DNA of 64,000 bases, taken from the NCBI GenBank assembly GCA_010093685.1, contig MU006220.1, forward strand, positions 899,502 through 963,501, read 5' to 3'. Position numbers and translations under genes: made by a program. Below the pieces are notes generated by a model. That model saw only the letters and a list, made by a program, of their open reading frames with translations. It was not told the DNA's origin and searched no databases. This document shows, one piece after another, positions 32,226 to 43,130 of the stretch (positions are counted from its first letter, which is position 1; every line of letters begins with the position of its first letter). This stretch comes from Ophiobolus disseminans (lineage: Eukaryota; Ascomycota; Dothideomycetes; Pleosporales; Phaeosphaeriaceae).

Positions 32226-35200
32226 ATGGCACCAACGCAACCAGCAGCAAAGCTCGAGCGCGAGAAGAAGCTCAAATCAGTTCTGTGTAGGTCTTCCATA
32301 CCTGCCCACGACCATGGCACTCACCTTTAGCAGCTTTCGGCGCAAACCTCACAAAACGCCTTGAAGATCCGCGCGACGCATCGCTTGTCAATGACTTCCA
32401 GACTCAGATTCGTGGTCTCCCACTCCAACCATCATCCACCCTCACCGCCAGACAGGATGAGCTTGACCGACTGGGGACCGAGCTCTGGAATCTTTCTACA
32501 CGTCTGCGACGCGATGATCCAGCTCCCGTCGGCAAGGCAAGGGAAGAGGCTACACATAGAAATCGTGTACTCTGTCTACTACGTGTCTTCTCTTTCTTCG
32601 TGCTCGATTCAGCTGCGGCCCAGGCGAAAGGCCGCTCATGCAAGAGCTGCATTCGGCTCATGAAGGTGGCGTTGAAGGCTGCGCGCGTGTGCATTGATGC
32701 AAAGGAGATGAGTCATGCCACCAAGATTCTTGAGCGGGCTGCCGAGTATGAAGACATTCTGAGCCAGGAGAGTGATGCAAGAAGCCAAGACGAGGGCGAG
32801 GCTGCAGATCGCCTGCGGCTGGATTATTTTGCGATTCGCACGACTCTGGTATGATTGCGTACTTGCGTTCTAGAGCGAGAAAACACTGCTAACGAAACGA
32901 CTTGCAGGCATGGCGTCAAGACCGTATGGACACGGCAGAGCACATGTTCGCAAAATGCAAGCAGCTCGATTGCGCTTCTACTCCTAGCTCCGCAGAGAAT
33001 CTTGCGGTCCTCCTGTATGAGATTGGAAAAGACAGCCTGAAGAATCGTGCCTGTGAGGCGGCCATCCGATGGTTGGAGCGCGCACACGATATGCTTGGGG
33101 AACAAGACATCGCGATGCTTAGCTCCGAAGCTGGTGAACTTCGATTAAGCGTGATGCATAGCATCGGTGAGTGCTCAATCTCAGCAAACAACCAGGCTAA
33201 CGAGTGACAGTTCAAGCATACATGAAGCTAAAGACGTCTGACGCGCAGGACAAGGCTTGGAACATGATCAAGCTTATGGAAACAGTCAGCTCTCAAGTCT
33301 TAGTGCGCGAGACACTGTGGTCTGACAAGAATTAGGACTACTCCGACAAAATGGTTGTGTCACTGCTCAAGATTGAGCTGCTTTCCGCCGCCGAGACATT
33401 GGACAGTGGCGAGTTCTACGGTGGTGAGTACGTGATGTCCCTATGGCAGTTTGCTGTCTGAAAGTTTTAGTGCTTCTGCGCATGATTCGATCCATCGTAC
33501 TTAACGACACAAATTTCAAGACCATTATGCATCATATTCACAAATTGAAGGAGCACAGGTACGCTTACAGACCTTGAGAATCTCAATGAACTCACCAACG
33601 ACAGCAATGCCACCGCATCCAAGATTCTCGACGATCTGATCGACATCCGGCTCTTTAGGGAAGAAAACCAAGTTTGGATCGAGAAAGCCGTCATCATGCG
33701 AACATGGCTTGGCACGACGAATAGCCTCGCGGAGAACATCCTTGAGCAATTGCAGGAACTGTTCGATGCAGTGGCACAAAATACCAAGGCGTCTTTATCA
33801 GCTCCTGCCACTCATGCTGCACAAACTGTAAGCTGTTCATGTTCGTAAGGCGGTACATCCTTCTAATGCGCATGTGCAGCTGCTGTGGAAGCGCGTTGAG
33901 GCATCTGCCAACCAAGAGCAGTTCGAAGTGGCGGCAGCATGGTGTCAAATTTGCCTGCACCCGCTCTTCGACAAGGCTGGAGCACGGAATAAAGCCAAAG
34001 TTGCAAGGTTTGTCACCAGTGACATCGGAAAGAGCACGCACTAAGTCATCACAGAAAGATGATTCAGTGTGCGTTATCAAGACAAGACTACGCAGCGGCG
34101 CGTCAGGCTTTCGGCAAAATGTCCGACACTGGTAGAGACGAACCAGTAACACGCTACTTGATGTACAAAGCCGGGCTTCAGAGTGGGGACATGGATCTTG
34201 GTAAGAACCCTAGCTCATGTGGCGTCGGCTGTACACTGATCACTACAGCCACCGAATGCATGGATGTCGTATGTAGGAGCTCCGCCAAAGATGCGACCCT
34301 GCTCTACGCTTGTGTCATGGAGGCCCAGAGCGCCGGAGATAAGAGGCAAGCCATCGGTGCTCTTGAGCGAGTCCTTGACAAGTACGACTACAGCGCGCCT
34401 GCAGGAATTCATCTTCCTGCGCTTTTGCGGTAAGATCCTTGACCCACCCCAGCGTATCGCACCCTAACCATGGCAGATGCACCGCTCGACTTCTCCAATC
34501 AGAACTTGTCAAGGATGGCACGGTCGAGTCCAAGGTTATGGATCAAGTTTGCAAGGTCTTCGAAGCAGGTGTGTAGTAGAGTCACTCCGAGTTTAGCCCT
34601 ACTAACACATGCAAGCATTAACGCAAGCCAAGACATCCAAACGAAGGCCGAATAACCCCGCGCAGCAACTGTTCACGCCACAAGAGTTCGAATGGTTCTC
34701 CAAGAATGCGTACAATCTGTCGCTCAAGTATTGTGCAGAGATGGCGCCCAACCATCTCGTGCGGTTGCTGAACGCTTGCATAGAGGTATGATACACAAAT
34801 GCTGTTAGCGTCGATGCTGATGGCCCGCAGTTCATCAAACTCCTCAAGGAACAAGACCAGTCCGACACCGCAGGTGATCTCTGTCTGCGGCTTGTGTTTT
34901 GCGAGTTTCTTGCTTCCTGCACCTACACAACGCTAGCTCGAGCCGAGGACAACATTGAAAGCTGTGTACGTTTAGCCGTTTCGATTAGCTGGCAAAACTG
35001 ACTTAGCCAGTTACAATACTATCTGGAAGCTCGTAAGCATAGCCAGGAGTTTCGTCGCGCTGCCGCAGAAGGCATCGATAAGCTTGGCGGCTCAGCCCAA
35101 GCCGACATCATCTCCAAACATTTCCAAATCGTCAAGCTCGAGCTTGAAGCTGTACTCAAGCTGGAAAAGTGGGAGGAGCTCGATGATCTTTTCGATCAGT

Positions 35201-35894
35201 GCTGGAAGTACAAGAGCCCGGACCACTATGGGACGTTAGCCGACCTTGTTCTTGTCATCCACTCGTGCATAGTTCAAGCTAACGTGGATGAAAAGTACCA
35301 GAAGAGTAAGTTAAACATGCATTTCGCACCATGTTCGCGCTTACAGGAGCATCAGAAGTGCTGTCGGTGCTCCACAAGATCATCAATCTCACATCGCGCC
35401 AGACTGGAACCGATCTCACGAAGCTGTCTCGATGGCTTCGCTGCCTATTCAACCTCTCGTTGACATACGACGAGACTACCAGTCTCAAATGCATCGAACA
35501 AGTAGTGAAGCTTGCGACGAGACAACAAGGGGTGAGTCTGTCACATTCCCACCCCAACCCGGGAGCTATTGTTAAGCCAGCTCAGGATCGCCTTACTGTC
35601 GCTGCGGCTTGCCCGATCACCCCGCCGCCTTCTTCCGACCCAGTGAAGGATGAACATGACACGAACAAGGCTGACGACGAAATCAAGGAAGCTGATCGCT
35701 ACCCCTCGACCGAACTCGAATGGATGGCGACCACCACGTTCAACCATGGTGTGGACTATTACCTCCGGGATGATGATAAGAATTGCAAGAAGTGGGCTGA
35801 GCAGGCGTTTATTCTTGCGCAGTGGCTGGATGACAATAGCGCGCTGAGAGACTTGCTCATGGAGAAGTTTGCATTGTTGAAGTTCCAGGATTGA
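32226..35894 (+). CDS. SPO22: Meiotic TPR protein Spo22/Zip4
   Basis: Fifteen exons: 32226-32286, 32331-32848, 32908-33166, 33211-33284, 33336-33423, 33471-33558, 33605-33827, 33880-34007, 34055-34200, 34249-34429, 34477-34568, 34616-34785, 34831-34965, 35011-35305, 35347-35894; about 1001 aa. A further in-frame 54-nt intron at 35531-35584 is possible. Spo22/Zip4 (TEX11 in animals) is a TPR scaffold of the synapsis-initiation complex that links crossover factors to the chromosome axis. LWNLSTRLRRDD near residue 75, LLRMIRSIVLNDTNFKTIMHHI in the middle, and WFSKNAYNLSLKYC later are hallmark blocks. All introns are 41-59 nt. The donor at 33285 (GTCAGC) is weak and is the least certain junction. 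Confidence 0.88.
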
Positions 35895-36334
35895 GATGCG
35901 AACGGGGCGACGGGCTAGTTGTAGAATGTGAAGCTGCCACCATCATCATGTCGCTTTCATCACGAACAAGAAGGACAGAAAAATCGTCTTAATGAGTAGA
36001 CTATCAGTGCTTGTGTATGACCATGACTCTCTTGGCTATTCTATGTAGCGGAGAAGGATTGCAGACGTGTAGAGATAAATTGATGGTGCCTTGACATTTA
36101 CTGCACGGTTTGGCGAGTTCGTAAACGACGTAACTGATGTTTTGAGTGAGAACGTGCAATACTGATAAGATTTAAGCTGAAGTGCGAACTGGAGCGACGT
36201 GTGGCGGCGGGGTTCTAGTCTCAGCCTCACTTGCACTGCCCTACAATTCGCTCTCTCCTAGCTTCAGCCCACCACCTCTGCGAGTGTCCACAACACCACT
36301 GCCCGAGAATTGTGTAGCACGATACCTTCTGACG
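35895..36334. other. Intergenic, nothing seen
   Basis: Contains the 3' flank of SPO22 and the presumed promoter of the HET gene. No motif stands out. Confidence 0.5.
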
Positions 36335-37999
36335 ATGGAAACTTCAATGCAATCCATGAACGACTGCAACGAATTAGATGTGGGAGCTCCGCAAACACGC
36401 GATGCTCCGTCACCAAGGTCCTCAGAAACTGAAGTAACCTGGTTGCCTTTTTGCCACGAGCCTCTGGACCTCGAATCGTCTCCCATACGACTTGTCGAAG
36501 TACTTCCATGTTCCCCGCCCGATCCTATTCGATGCAACATCAGACACACGACTCTCTCCGAGAAGTACACCTGTTTGTCTTACATGTGGGGCCCCCTATC
36601 AGCACCGGGGAGATAGAGCACGACGCCAAAAACGATGAAAGTGAATACGAACCGGACGTTAGCGGTGTCCGTTGGCCATTGATCTGGGTCGATGCAATTT
36701 GCATTGATCAGGAGAATGTGCTGGAAAGAAACCATCAGGTACAACAGATGGGCTTGATTTACTCAGGTGCCCAGCAGGTCGTGGCGTGGCTGGGAAACGA
36801 GCCGGACATTACTCCTCTATTTCGGCTCGTCAGGTCCAACGGATGGTACAAAGTATTAAATGAAGAGGTTTATCCCAGATCCGAAGCACTGATGCAACTC
36901 AACGTCAAAGACGGGCTCAAGTCTTTCGTCGAAAATGAGTATTGGCAGAGAGCCTGGATGTAAGTTTGAATGTTGTAACTTGATGGAGATATCACTGACC
37001 GTATATCGCTCGATCTGACAGAACCCAAGAAGCTATTTCAGCACGGGAACTCATTTTCCTTGCCGGGAGCGCCGAGCTCAATTCATCGTATCTGGTTCCC
37101 ATGGTGCTGAGAGAGCTATATTCTTACAAGGCTCGGAGTCACCCAGGAAGTAACCATACACACTTCACAGCAACAATGGAGAGACACATAAACCCCGAGG
37201 GACATCATTCCTATACGCTACTCGAAAACTTATGGCTGTTCGGAGCCAAATGTTGTGCCAACGTTGCCGACAAAGTGTACTCTCTGGTATCACTGTCTCC
37301 TGGCGGGTTGGACATAACTGTAGACTATCGAGAGCCCGTCGTCAGCGTCGTAAGAAGCGTACTTGGAAGTCAACCAAACCTCTGTCTATGTCAGGCAAAG
37401 ATTGTGCTCGCCACAATGTACACCAATCACCTCGACCTCTTGACGCATGACGTAAGCCTGGAAGACTCATTTTTCGTGCAAGTCCGAGCACAAGCCTTAC
37501 CACCCAGACAATCATCTTGCCCCGTCTGTCATGGCAGTATCGACTCATATGGCGACCTATCCATCCTAGGTGTGAAAAAGCTATACTCTTTGTGCCTGAA
37601 CTGCGCGCATACTCAAACGCTTTTTCCACCCTACGAAGGACCTAAGCTTGTACATTATGGACATCTCGTCACGGTTCAATGTCATCCTGAGATCATGCCA
37701 GACGGCACCAGACCAACGGAGAAGTGGTGCTTTTTTATTAACTACACAGAGAATGGCCGTCAGACATGGCGGCAAGTGATGGGAGATGTCCAAATGATCG
37801 AGTTAAGTGGGAACCGTCGCGAGGTGACGTTGGGATTTTTTTTTTCGCGCCTTTTGCGATGTCGTATACACCACCAAATTGTCTGACTTCAAGATCTGGA
37901 ATGGAGTGTTTGGCGAAAATGGACACAAGCAACAGGATCCGCTTGCGCAAATTGAGTCCAAGACTTTGTGGAATCAAAGATGGAAATTTCCTTGAGTAA
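36335..37999 (+). pseudogene. HET-domain gene with two homopolymer frameshifts
   Basis: Starting at METSMQSMND, the frame carries HET box 1 (KYTCLSYMWG) and then breaks at a G4C5 run (36588-36596), where one base appears to be missing. It resumes with HET box 2 (WPLIWVDAICIDQEN, NHQVQQMGLIYSGAQQVVAW) and the box 3 start (YWQRAWI-TQEA) across a phase-2 intron at 36960-37021. At a T10 run (37836-37845) the main frame soon stops (37886), while the neighbouring frame stays open to 37999 with a more protein-like composition. Since both breaks lie in homopolymers, sequencing error is as likely as decay. The intact protein would be a heterokaryon-incompatibility type self/non-self factor. Confidence 0.7.
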
Positions 38000-39237
38000 T
38001 GGCGAAACTGTAATGCAGCGGAGCTACGATCTTTTCACTCAGCTTTGGAACCTCTTGAGGGCCGTCAAACACCCTCCCATCTTTGACGGTCTCCCACCCA
38101 GCGAGTTTTCGATAAAACATGTCCCGTAGCTCTTGGTTATCTTGCCTAGGGATGCTGTAAACCCCTGCTTGAGGGGGTCTGCTGCATGTAGCCATCCAAT
38201 ACCGACGAACTTCCTCTGGCTTGTCAGCCCACGTAGGGCGCGATCTTGCAGCAGGATCAACTTCACCTGAACCAGTCAGTCACTGCCAATCGTGGGAATT
38301 CCAAAATCCCGAGGAACGGGGTACTCACCTCCCTTCAACCTCCTCTTTCTAAAAGCCAAGAGCATGGCAGCGACATCCCCTCCCGCAACCACCCCAAAGA
38401 ACATCCCCACTTTCATCGCAACTTCAATCTCCCGCTCCACAGCCCACTTGCGCCGCAAATCCCTCACCCGCGCAGTCCACTTGCTCCACCCACTCTCGTC
38501 CGCGAACTCAGGATACAACTCGAACAATCCCGCTTCGACTACTTGCTCCAGCGACACAACACACGACCGTCCCGCATGCCTCACCACGCCCTGCGACACA
38601 AACTCGCCATTGTAGAATACCTCTCTATTAAGCCGGAGATCGAAGAAACTCTTAACTCAACCGCCTAGTGACTCAGCGCTGTCGCGATGTGCTTCCAGCA
38701 GAGGGATGTCGCGACAAAATTGTCTGAGTGGGAACGATGCAGTGTGTACGATGCATATTTTCACTTCTGAGAACTTTCGTGCCCCGATGTGTGCGCGCCA
38801 CAGCGCGTATTGAATCACAAATAGCAGTGAACTCGTCCAGGACATGAGGTCATCTTCTTCGATTCCAGGGCCGAAGCATTGCTTGTCGAGGTGCATGTAA
38901 AGCAGGGGGGCGACGTTCTGGGATAGGAGGGACAAGACGCTGGTCCGAGGGCTGTCTGAGGATACGGTGCGACTTGCTGTCGATGCTCTGATTGAGTTTG
39001 TACTCGTGCCCGAACTCGCAGCGTCGAAAGTGCGAAACAGGAATTTCGGCACCGATAGATCCACCCCCTTGAAATGTGGATTTCGCGACGGGGTGAAGAG
39101 CGTCGGGCCATTTGGACAGTTGTGGTGTGCTGTGAGCCAGAAATTTCGCCAGGCACCCTTGTCATGGTTACGTTTGTTAGAGGAAGATTCAGCGCGGCGC
39201 TGTGTTTCACTGTGGAAAGATTCAACAGGGTGCTCAT
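37974..39237 (-). pseudogene. DUF7587-like gene with an in-frame nonsense codon
   Basis: Reading leftward: a segment with VPKFLFRTFDAASSGT, then LMSWTSSLLFVIQYALWRAH and ICIVHTASF, then a TGA at 38657-38659 in the same frame as the continuation FFDLRLNREVFYNGEFVSQG and the rest. The last exon (37974-38266) joins at 38329 over a 62-nt intron (GTGAGT...GTTCAG) and ends FAITQGNFHL. The LFR-f-d-S-g opening and the YNGE-SQG block resemble fungal DUF7587 proteins, whose function is unknown. No intron removes the TGA, which could come from CGA by one C-to-T change. The 5' end also seems shifted at a G5 run near 39065-39070. Confidence 0.55.
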
Positions 39238-39860
39238 CTACGACGAGCTAGTTTTCGTGCTCGTAACAGTCTTCACTGTCGAAATCGGGGTCGTATGGCC
39301 ATTCGAGCACGCCTTCCTCAGTGTCATCGAAGTAGGTATCCGCGGTGAGGGTGCCGTAGGGCTGGTAGCTTGTTTGTAGCACTCTTCTGCGACTTTCCAC
39401 AATAAGTCTTCTTTGTTGACATGTCCAAGGACCTCATGAACAATAGCGTGGACTTTGGCGTCGAAACACGACAAGAGCTTCTGGACCGGAGATTTTCTCA
39501 ACGTATTGGGTGCGTTCCAGTTCCCGAGCGTCCTGATTTGACGAGTAATAGCACGTTCAGTCGCTTTTGAAATTCTATCTCTACTAGCTTCCAAGGTTCT
39601 TGATAGTGCCTGACAGCGTTTAGCTTTGCTTGTGGAGGGAACCTATTTCTGCGATAGGTAGAAAGGTAGAGCGATCGGTATTGCTGACTAGAGCCCCGGC
39701 CTTCTGCGCTTCTGAGGCAATGGCATCTGTGAGTTGATGTAGCTCCTCAATACAACCTTCTAGGGAATCCGGATTGCTGTGCTCTTGTTGAAGAGAGTTT
39801 TGTTGGTCATCGTCACTTGTGTTCGTAGCGAGGTTAATGCCACGGAGTGAAGTTGTTTCT
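39238..39860 (-). pseudogene. Degraded unknown gene, frame broken at least twice
   Basis: Minus-strand coding-like text continues across three registers. A Gln/Ser-rich helical part (CIEELHQLTDAIASEAQKAG) runs to about 39625. Next comes KATERAITRQIRTLGNW through WKVAEECYK to about 39390. Then an acidic end (TADTYFDDTEEGVLEWPYDP) stops at a TAG near 39249. The transitions have no GT...AG introns of usable size, so small indels are the best reading. The family is unknown. It lies directly upstream of the DUF7587-like pseudogene on the same strand and could be part of the same decayed locus. Confidence 0.4.
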
Positions 39861-40219
39861 GTCGTCCATGTCGTTGGTGCTGATTACCTATCATCGCTGA
39901 GCAGATATAGAAGAGATTCTAGCCTGTTTATATGTGGATTTATCAAAGAGGAGAGTTTGGCCGAAAGTTTCGTTGCTATTTGTTTGCTTCATCGAAGTTT
40001 GTTTTTGCTCACTTTAATGCACAATGGAGCAGACACGAGCATATACAGCATATTGCAACTTGTCAGCGAAATACAAAGCATGCATCGATTCTAAGATGTT
40101 ATAATTCCATTCCCTTACTTACTCCACCATCTGTGCGCTGAGACCTTGCCGGGGAGAATCTCTCTCCGTACACACAGGATGGCTTCTTGACACTCATTCA
40201 CAAGCGACCCTAACATCAT
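39861..40219. other. Intergenic, nothing seen
   Basis: AT-rich spacer between the decayed locus and the RBR ligase 3' end, with no frame of note. Confidence 0.5.
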
Positions 40220-42063
40220 CTATAAGTCCCCATCATCATACACAGGCCACCCTCCCGGCGGCGCCCTGAAATCACTCACATTTGCACCATCCATCGCTCC
40301 ACCAGCATCAGCAGCAGGACGCGGCCGCTCCACGCTCCGCCTAAACGCATCCAGCGCCGGCCACGGCAGCGCCTCTGACGGCCGCTCGATCCGCTCTGTC
40401 TCGAAAGCATTCTCATTATCCCCATCTCCACGGGTGGCTAGGCGCAGAGGATGAACGGGTGGAGGGGAAGGTGGGGCAGAGCGGATTCGTGCGGCGTCAA
40501 GGGCAGCGTTGATGCCAGGGAAGAGTGTAGATGTAGCGGGGAATCTATTCTGGTTGTCTCGGATTTCTGCCACTCGTGTGCGATTCTCGGCTGCAAGGGC
40601 TTGTCTGTCGCGATAGGTCATCTCGGCGAAGATGTTGCGGCGAGGAGCAGGATCTTGGTCGGGGGGATTGTCGATCCCGTTTTCGTCGTAGAGGACTGGG
40701 AAGGTGGTGTTCGGGTCTGCGGCGGGCGGGTGTGCGGGGAACGTGTCTTTGATGTCGATGTTGTCTTCGGACTGGTCGTCTGCGAAGCGGTTAGCCTGTA
40801 GGGCTTCTTCGTCGATGAAGACGTCGCCGTCGTCGTTGGGGTCGCCTTCGGAAGAAGCTTCTGAAAGGACTTCGTCATTATCGCCAATGAAGTCCAAAAG
40901 CGCATCGGCTCGGGGTCCGTGAAGGGGAGGCAGGCCTGCTTCCAAAGCGTTTGCCTCATCTTCATCCTCGTCACCATCCTGCTCTCCGTCGTTTTGCTCT
41001 TGGTCCACCGGAGGCTGCGGCAGAGGGTCCTGACCAAACATGATACCCTGCGTCTCAAAAAGCGTGATACGCAATTGATCCAGCGCATCTTCCCGATGAT
41101 GTCCATGAAGGCCGTTAATAATGACACGCTGATCGGGCTCAAGGTGTCGCAGAACCTCCCAGTCAATATCATCCTCTTCGCCCTCGCCATCGTCATCTTC
41201 GCCTTCGTCGTCGTCGTCGTCCGGGTTTTCTCCTCGACGGCGTATGTTCTCTTGACGGCGTGTAAGGCCCTCGCGATTGAGACCGGTATCGCGGTGATAA
41301 CCTTCCTGATTGTAGTCCTCTTCGTCGAAGGTGGTGGGGCCGTAGTGTGGGCAGCCGTGGAGGCCGGGCCAGTCCTTGCCACAAATGTAGCAGAAATCGT
41401 GGCCGCATTCGCATCTGTGAGTTGTCAGTATGTGTGGTTGGTACAGCGAAACGCTAACTTACGTGATGTGGTTGCAAGCCTCCGTTAGCTCCACTGTAGC
41501 GCCGCAAAGGTTGCACTGTTGGTAGCCTTTCTCAGTCGCGGTTTGCTTGAACTTCTCCTCATTTTCGTCCTTCTTGCAGGCGTGGTTCTGCGTACCCTGG
41601 TCAAGGAGCGTCTTGCAGCCAGTACAGGTGAGCTTGCCACAAGCGTCACCTTCGCAAATGGCGTATGTAATGTTTGCTTCTGAGTCTGTGACGTGCGCCG
41701 AAGGGTGTAGAAACTGGCCACAAAATGGGTTGCCACAATACACCCGAAATCTGAATACGTTAGCAACAATGTTGATATAATTGCTAGATAGACTCACTTT
41801 GCTAGCACAGCATACTCGCCCTGTTCCTTGATCTGAAAGGCCCAAGCGATATCGAAAGGTACGTAGTCTTCGTATTCCTGGAGCATGAACATCTGCCCAC
41901 AACATTTAGGTGGGAACAAGCTTTCATTCTGGGTAGCGCGCTCAAAGAAGCTGGAGATATCGTCGGGGCACACCGAGTGGCGTCCACAGGGAGCATCAAC
42001 GAGTAGCTCTCCGTCTTTCTCTTCGCCTCCACAGATTACACAGCTCTTCTGAGTTTCGGCCAT
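40220..42063 (-). CDS. RBR-type (RING-IBR-RING) E3 ubiquitin ligase with acidic tail
   Basis: Exons 41798-42063, 41463-41750 and 40220-41414 with introns of 47 and 48 nt give 582 aa. RING1 begins CVICGGEE near residue 8 and runs through CGRHSVCPDDI and CCGQMF. The IBR region holds VYCGNPFCGQFL and CTGCKTLL. RING2 is CNLCGATVELTEACNHITC followed by CECGHDFCYICGKDW. The Cys in TEACNHIT (about 181) sits where RBR ligases carry the catalytic thioester cysteine. The C-terminal two-thirds is unusual: long Asp/Glu runs (DDDDDEGEDDDGEGEEDD) and low-complexity sequence without further zinc ligands. Substrate unknown. Confidence 0.88.
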
Positions 42064-43130
42064 CGTGATGATCGCGCTAAGCTAAGCTTAATGGTATGTC
42101 GGCGTGAGTTACTGACAGATTGAAAGTTGTGACTTCCTGGGCTGGGTGAGGGTGAGGGAGAGTAGAGAGGCGCAACGGTACACTTCTGATGTTGTGGAGG
42201 TCTATAATCTTATACCCATGGGCGTGGGCTCGTGACGTAGTTGATCAGAGGTGAGCCAAGGCGACTTCCACTTTCACAGGAAGTTCTGTAATGGAAAATT
42301 GGGGCTTGCAAGTGTTGCAGCGCGGAAGGGTGGTGCTGGACCCTTGTGTACTTGTGGATCGCTTCGCGGGCCAACCGGACTTTAGAAAACCTCCCCTCAC
42401 GACATATGCAGCCGTAAACGCGATTTGAAAAGACCGTACACAATATTTCCGTGATTCCTAGCTCTTCTTGCCGGTTGCTTGATAGTCCTCTCGCTTAGAT
42501 TATGAGTGCGCAGGAATGCGTTAGTAAGTAGTGGAAGTGAGATTAGAGGTGCCAAAAAATCTATTGTGAATGAATTAATGTCAAAGACACGTTTTACAAA
42601 AAGGAGAAGAGTGGAAAAGAAACGTCAGAAGGTGATTTAGAGTATAAGAAGAAATGAGGCTCGGGCGCAGCGTGTATGAAGCCAGGCAGCCATGGGCGCC
42701 TTACCCGACTTGTGCTCTCTGCAGCCTACCGCATCTTTGCAAGAGTGAAACACGATCCATATAAGGCGTCTGCGGCTTGAGCACGGATGATTGCTTTCAG
42801 CCCCATATCTGTTGTGGTTTGATTTCGGATGTTCCGACATTGAAAACAATGAGTGAGTGCAAGACACCGTAAATCGAAGCGAAACACGAACGGAATAATA
42901 GTGTTGAGACCACTTTACGCGGATGCAGTAAGCTGCACACGGATCACACAGGATATGCACAGAGGGTGCGACGCATTCGAAGCACATGCGTCACGCAGCA
43001 AAACCTTGACCGGGACTTGCGAAATGTCTCTCGTGGGTATATACATTAGCTATTCAGCATACAGTGCGATGATACACACCAATTTTCACAACCCAAACGC
43101 CAGAACACCAGAGCCTTATGCGTGTATAGA
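42064..43130. other. Intergenic, no gene seen
   Basis: Contains the promoter of the RBR ligase at its left end. Frames at 42637-43227 overlap on both strands and show no motif. Confidence 0.5.

Noticed and set aside
33536..33610. Apparent frameshift in SPO22
   Set aside because: A 46-nt intron (33559-33604, GTACGC...GACAG, phase 2) restores the conserved reading exactly.
41190..41230. GTC trinucleotide run
   Set aside because: It is the Asp/Glu-rich tail of the RBR ligase read on the other strand, not a separate repeat element.
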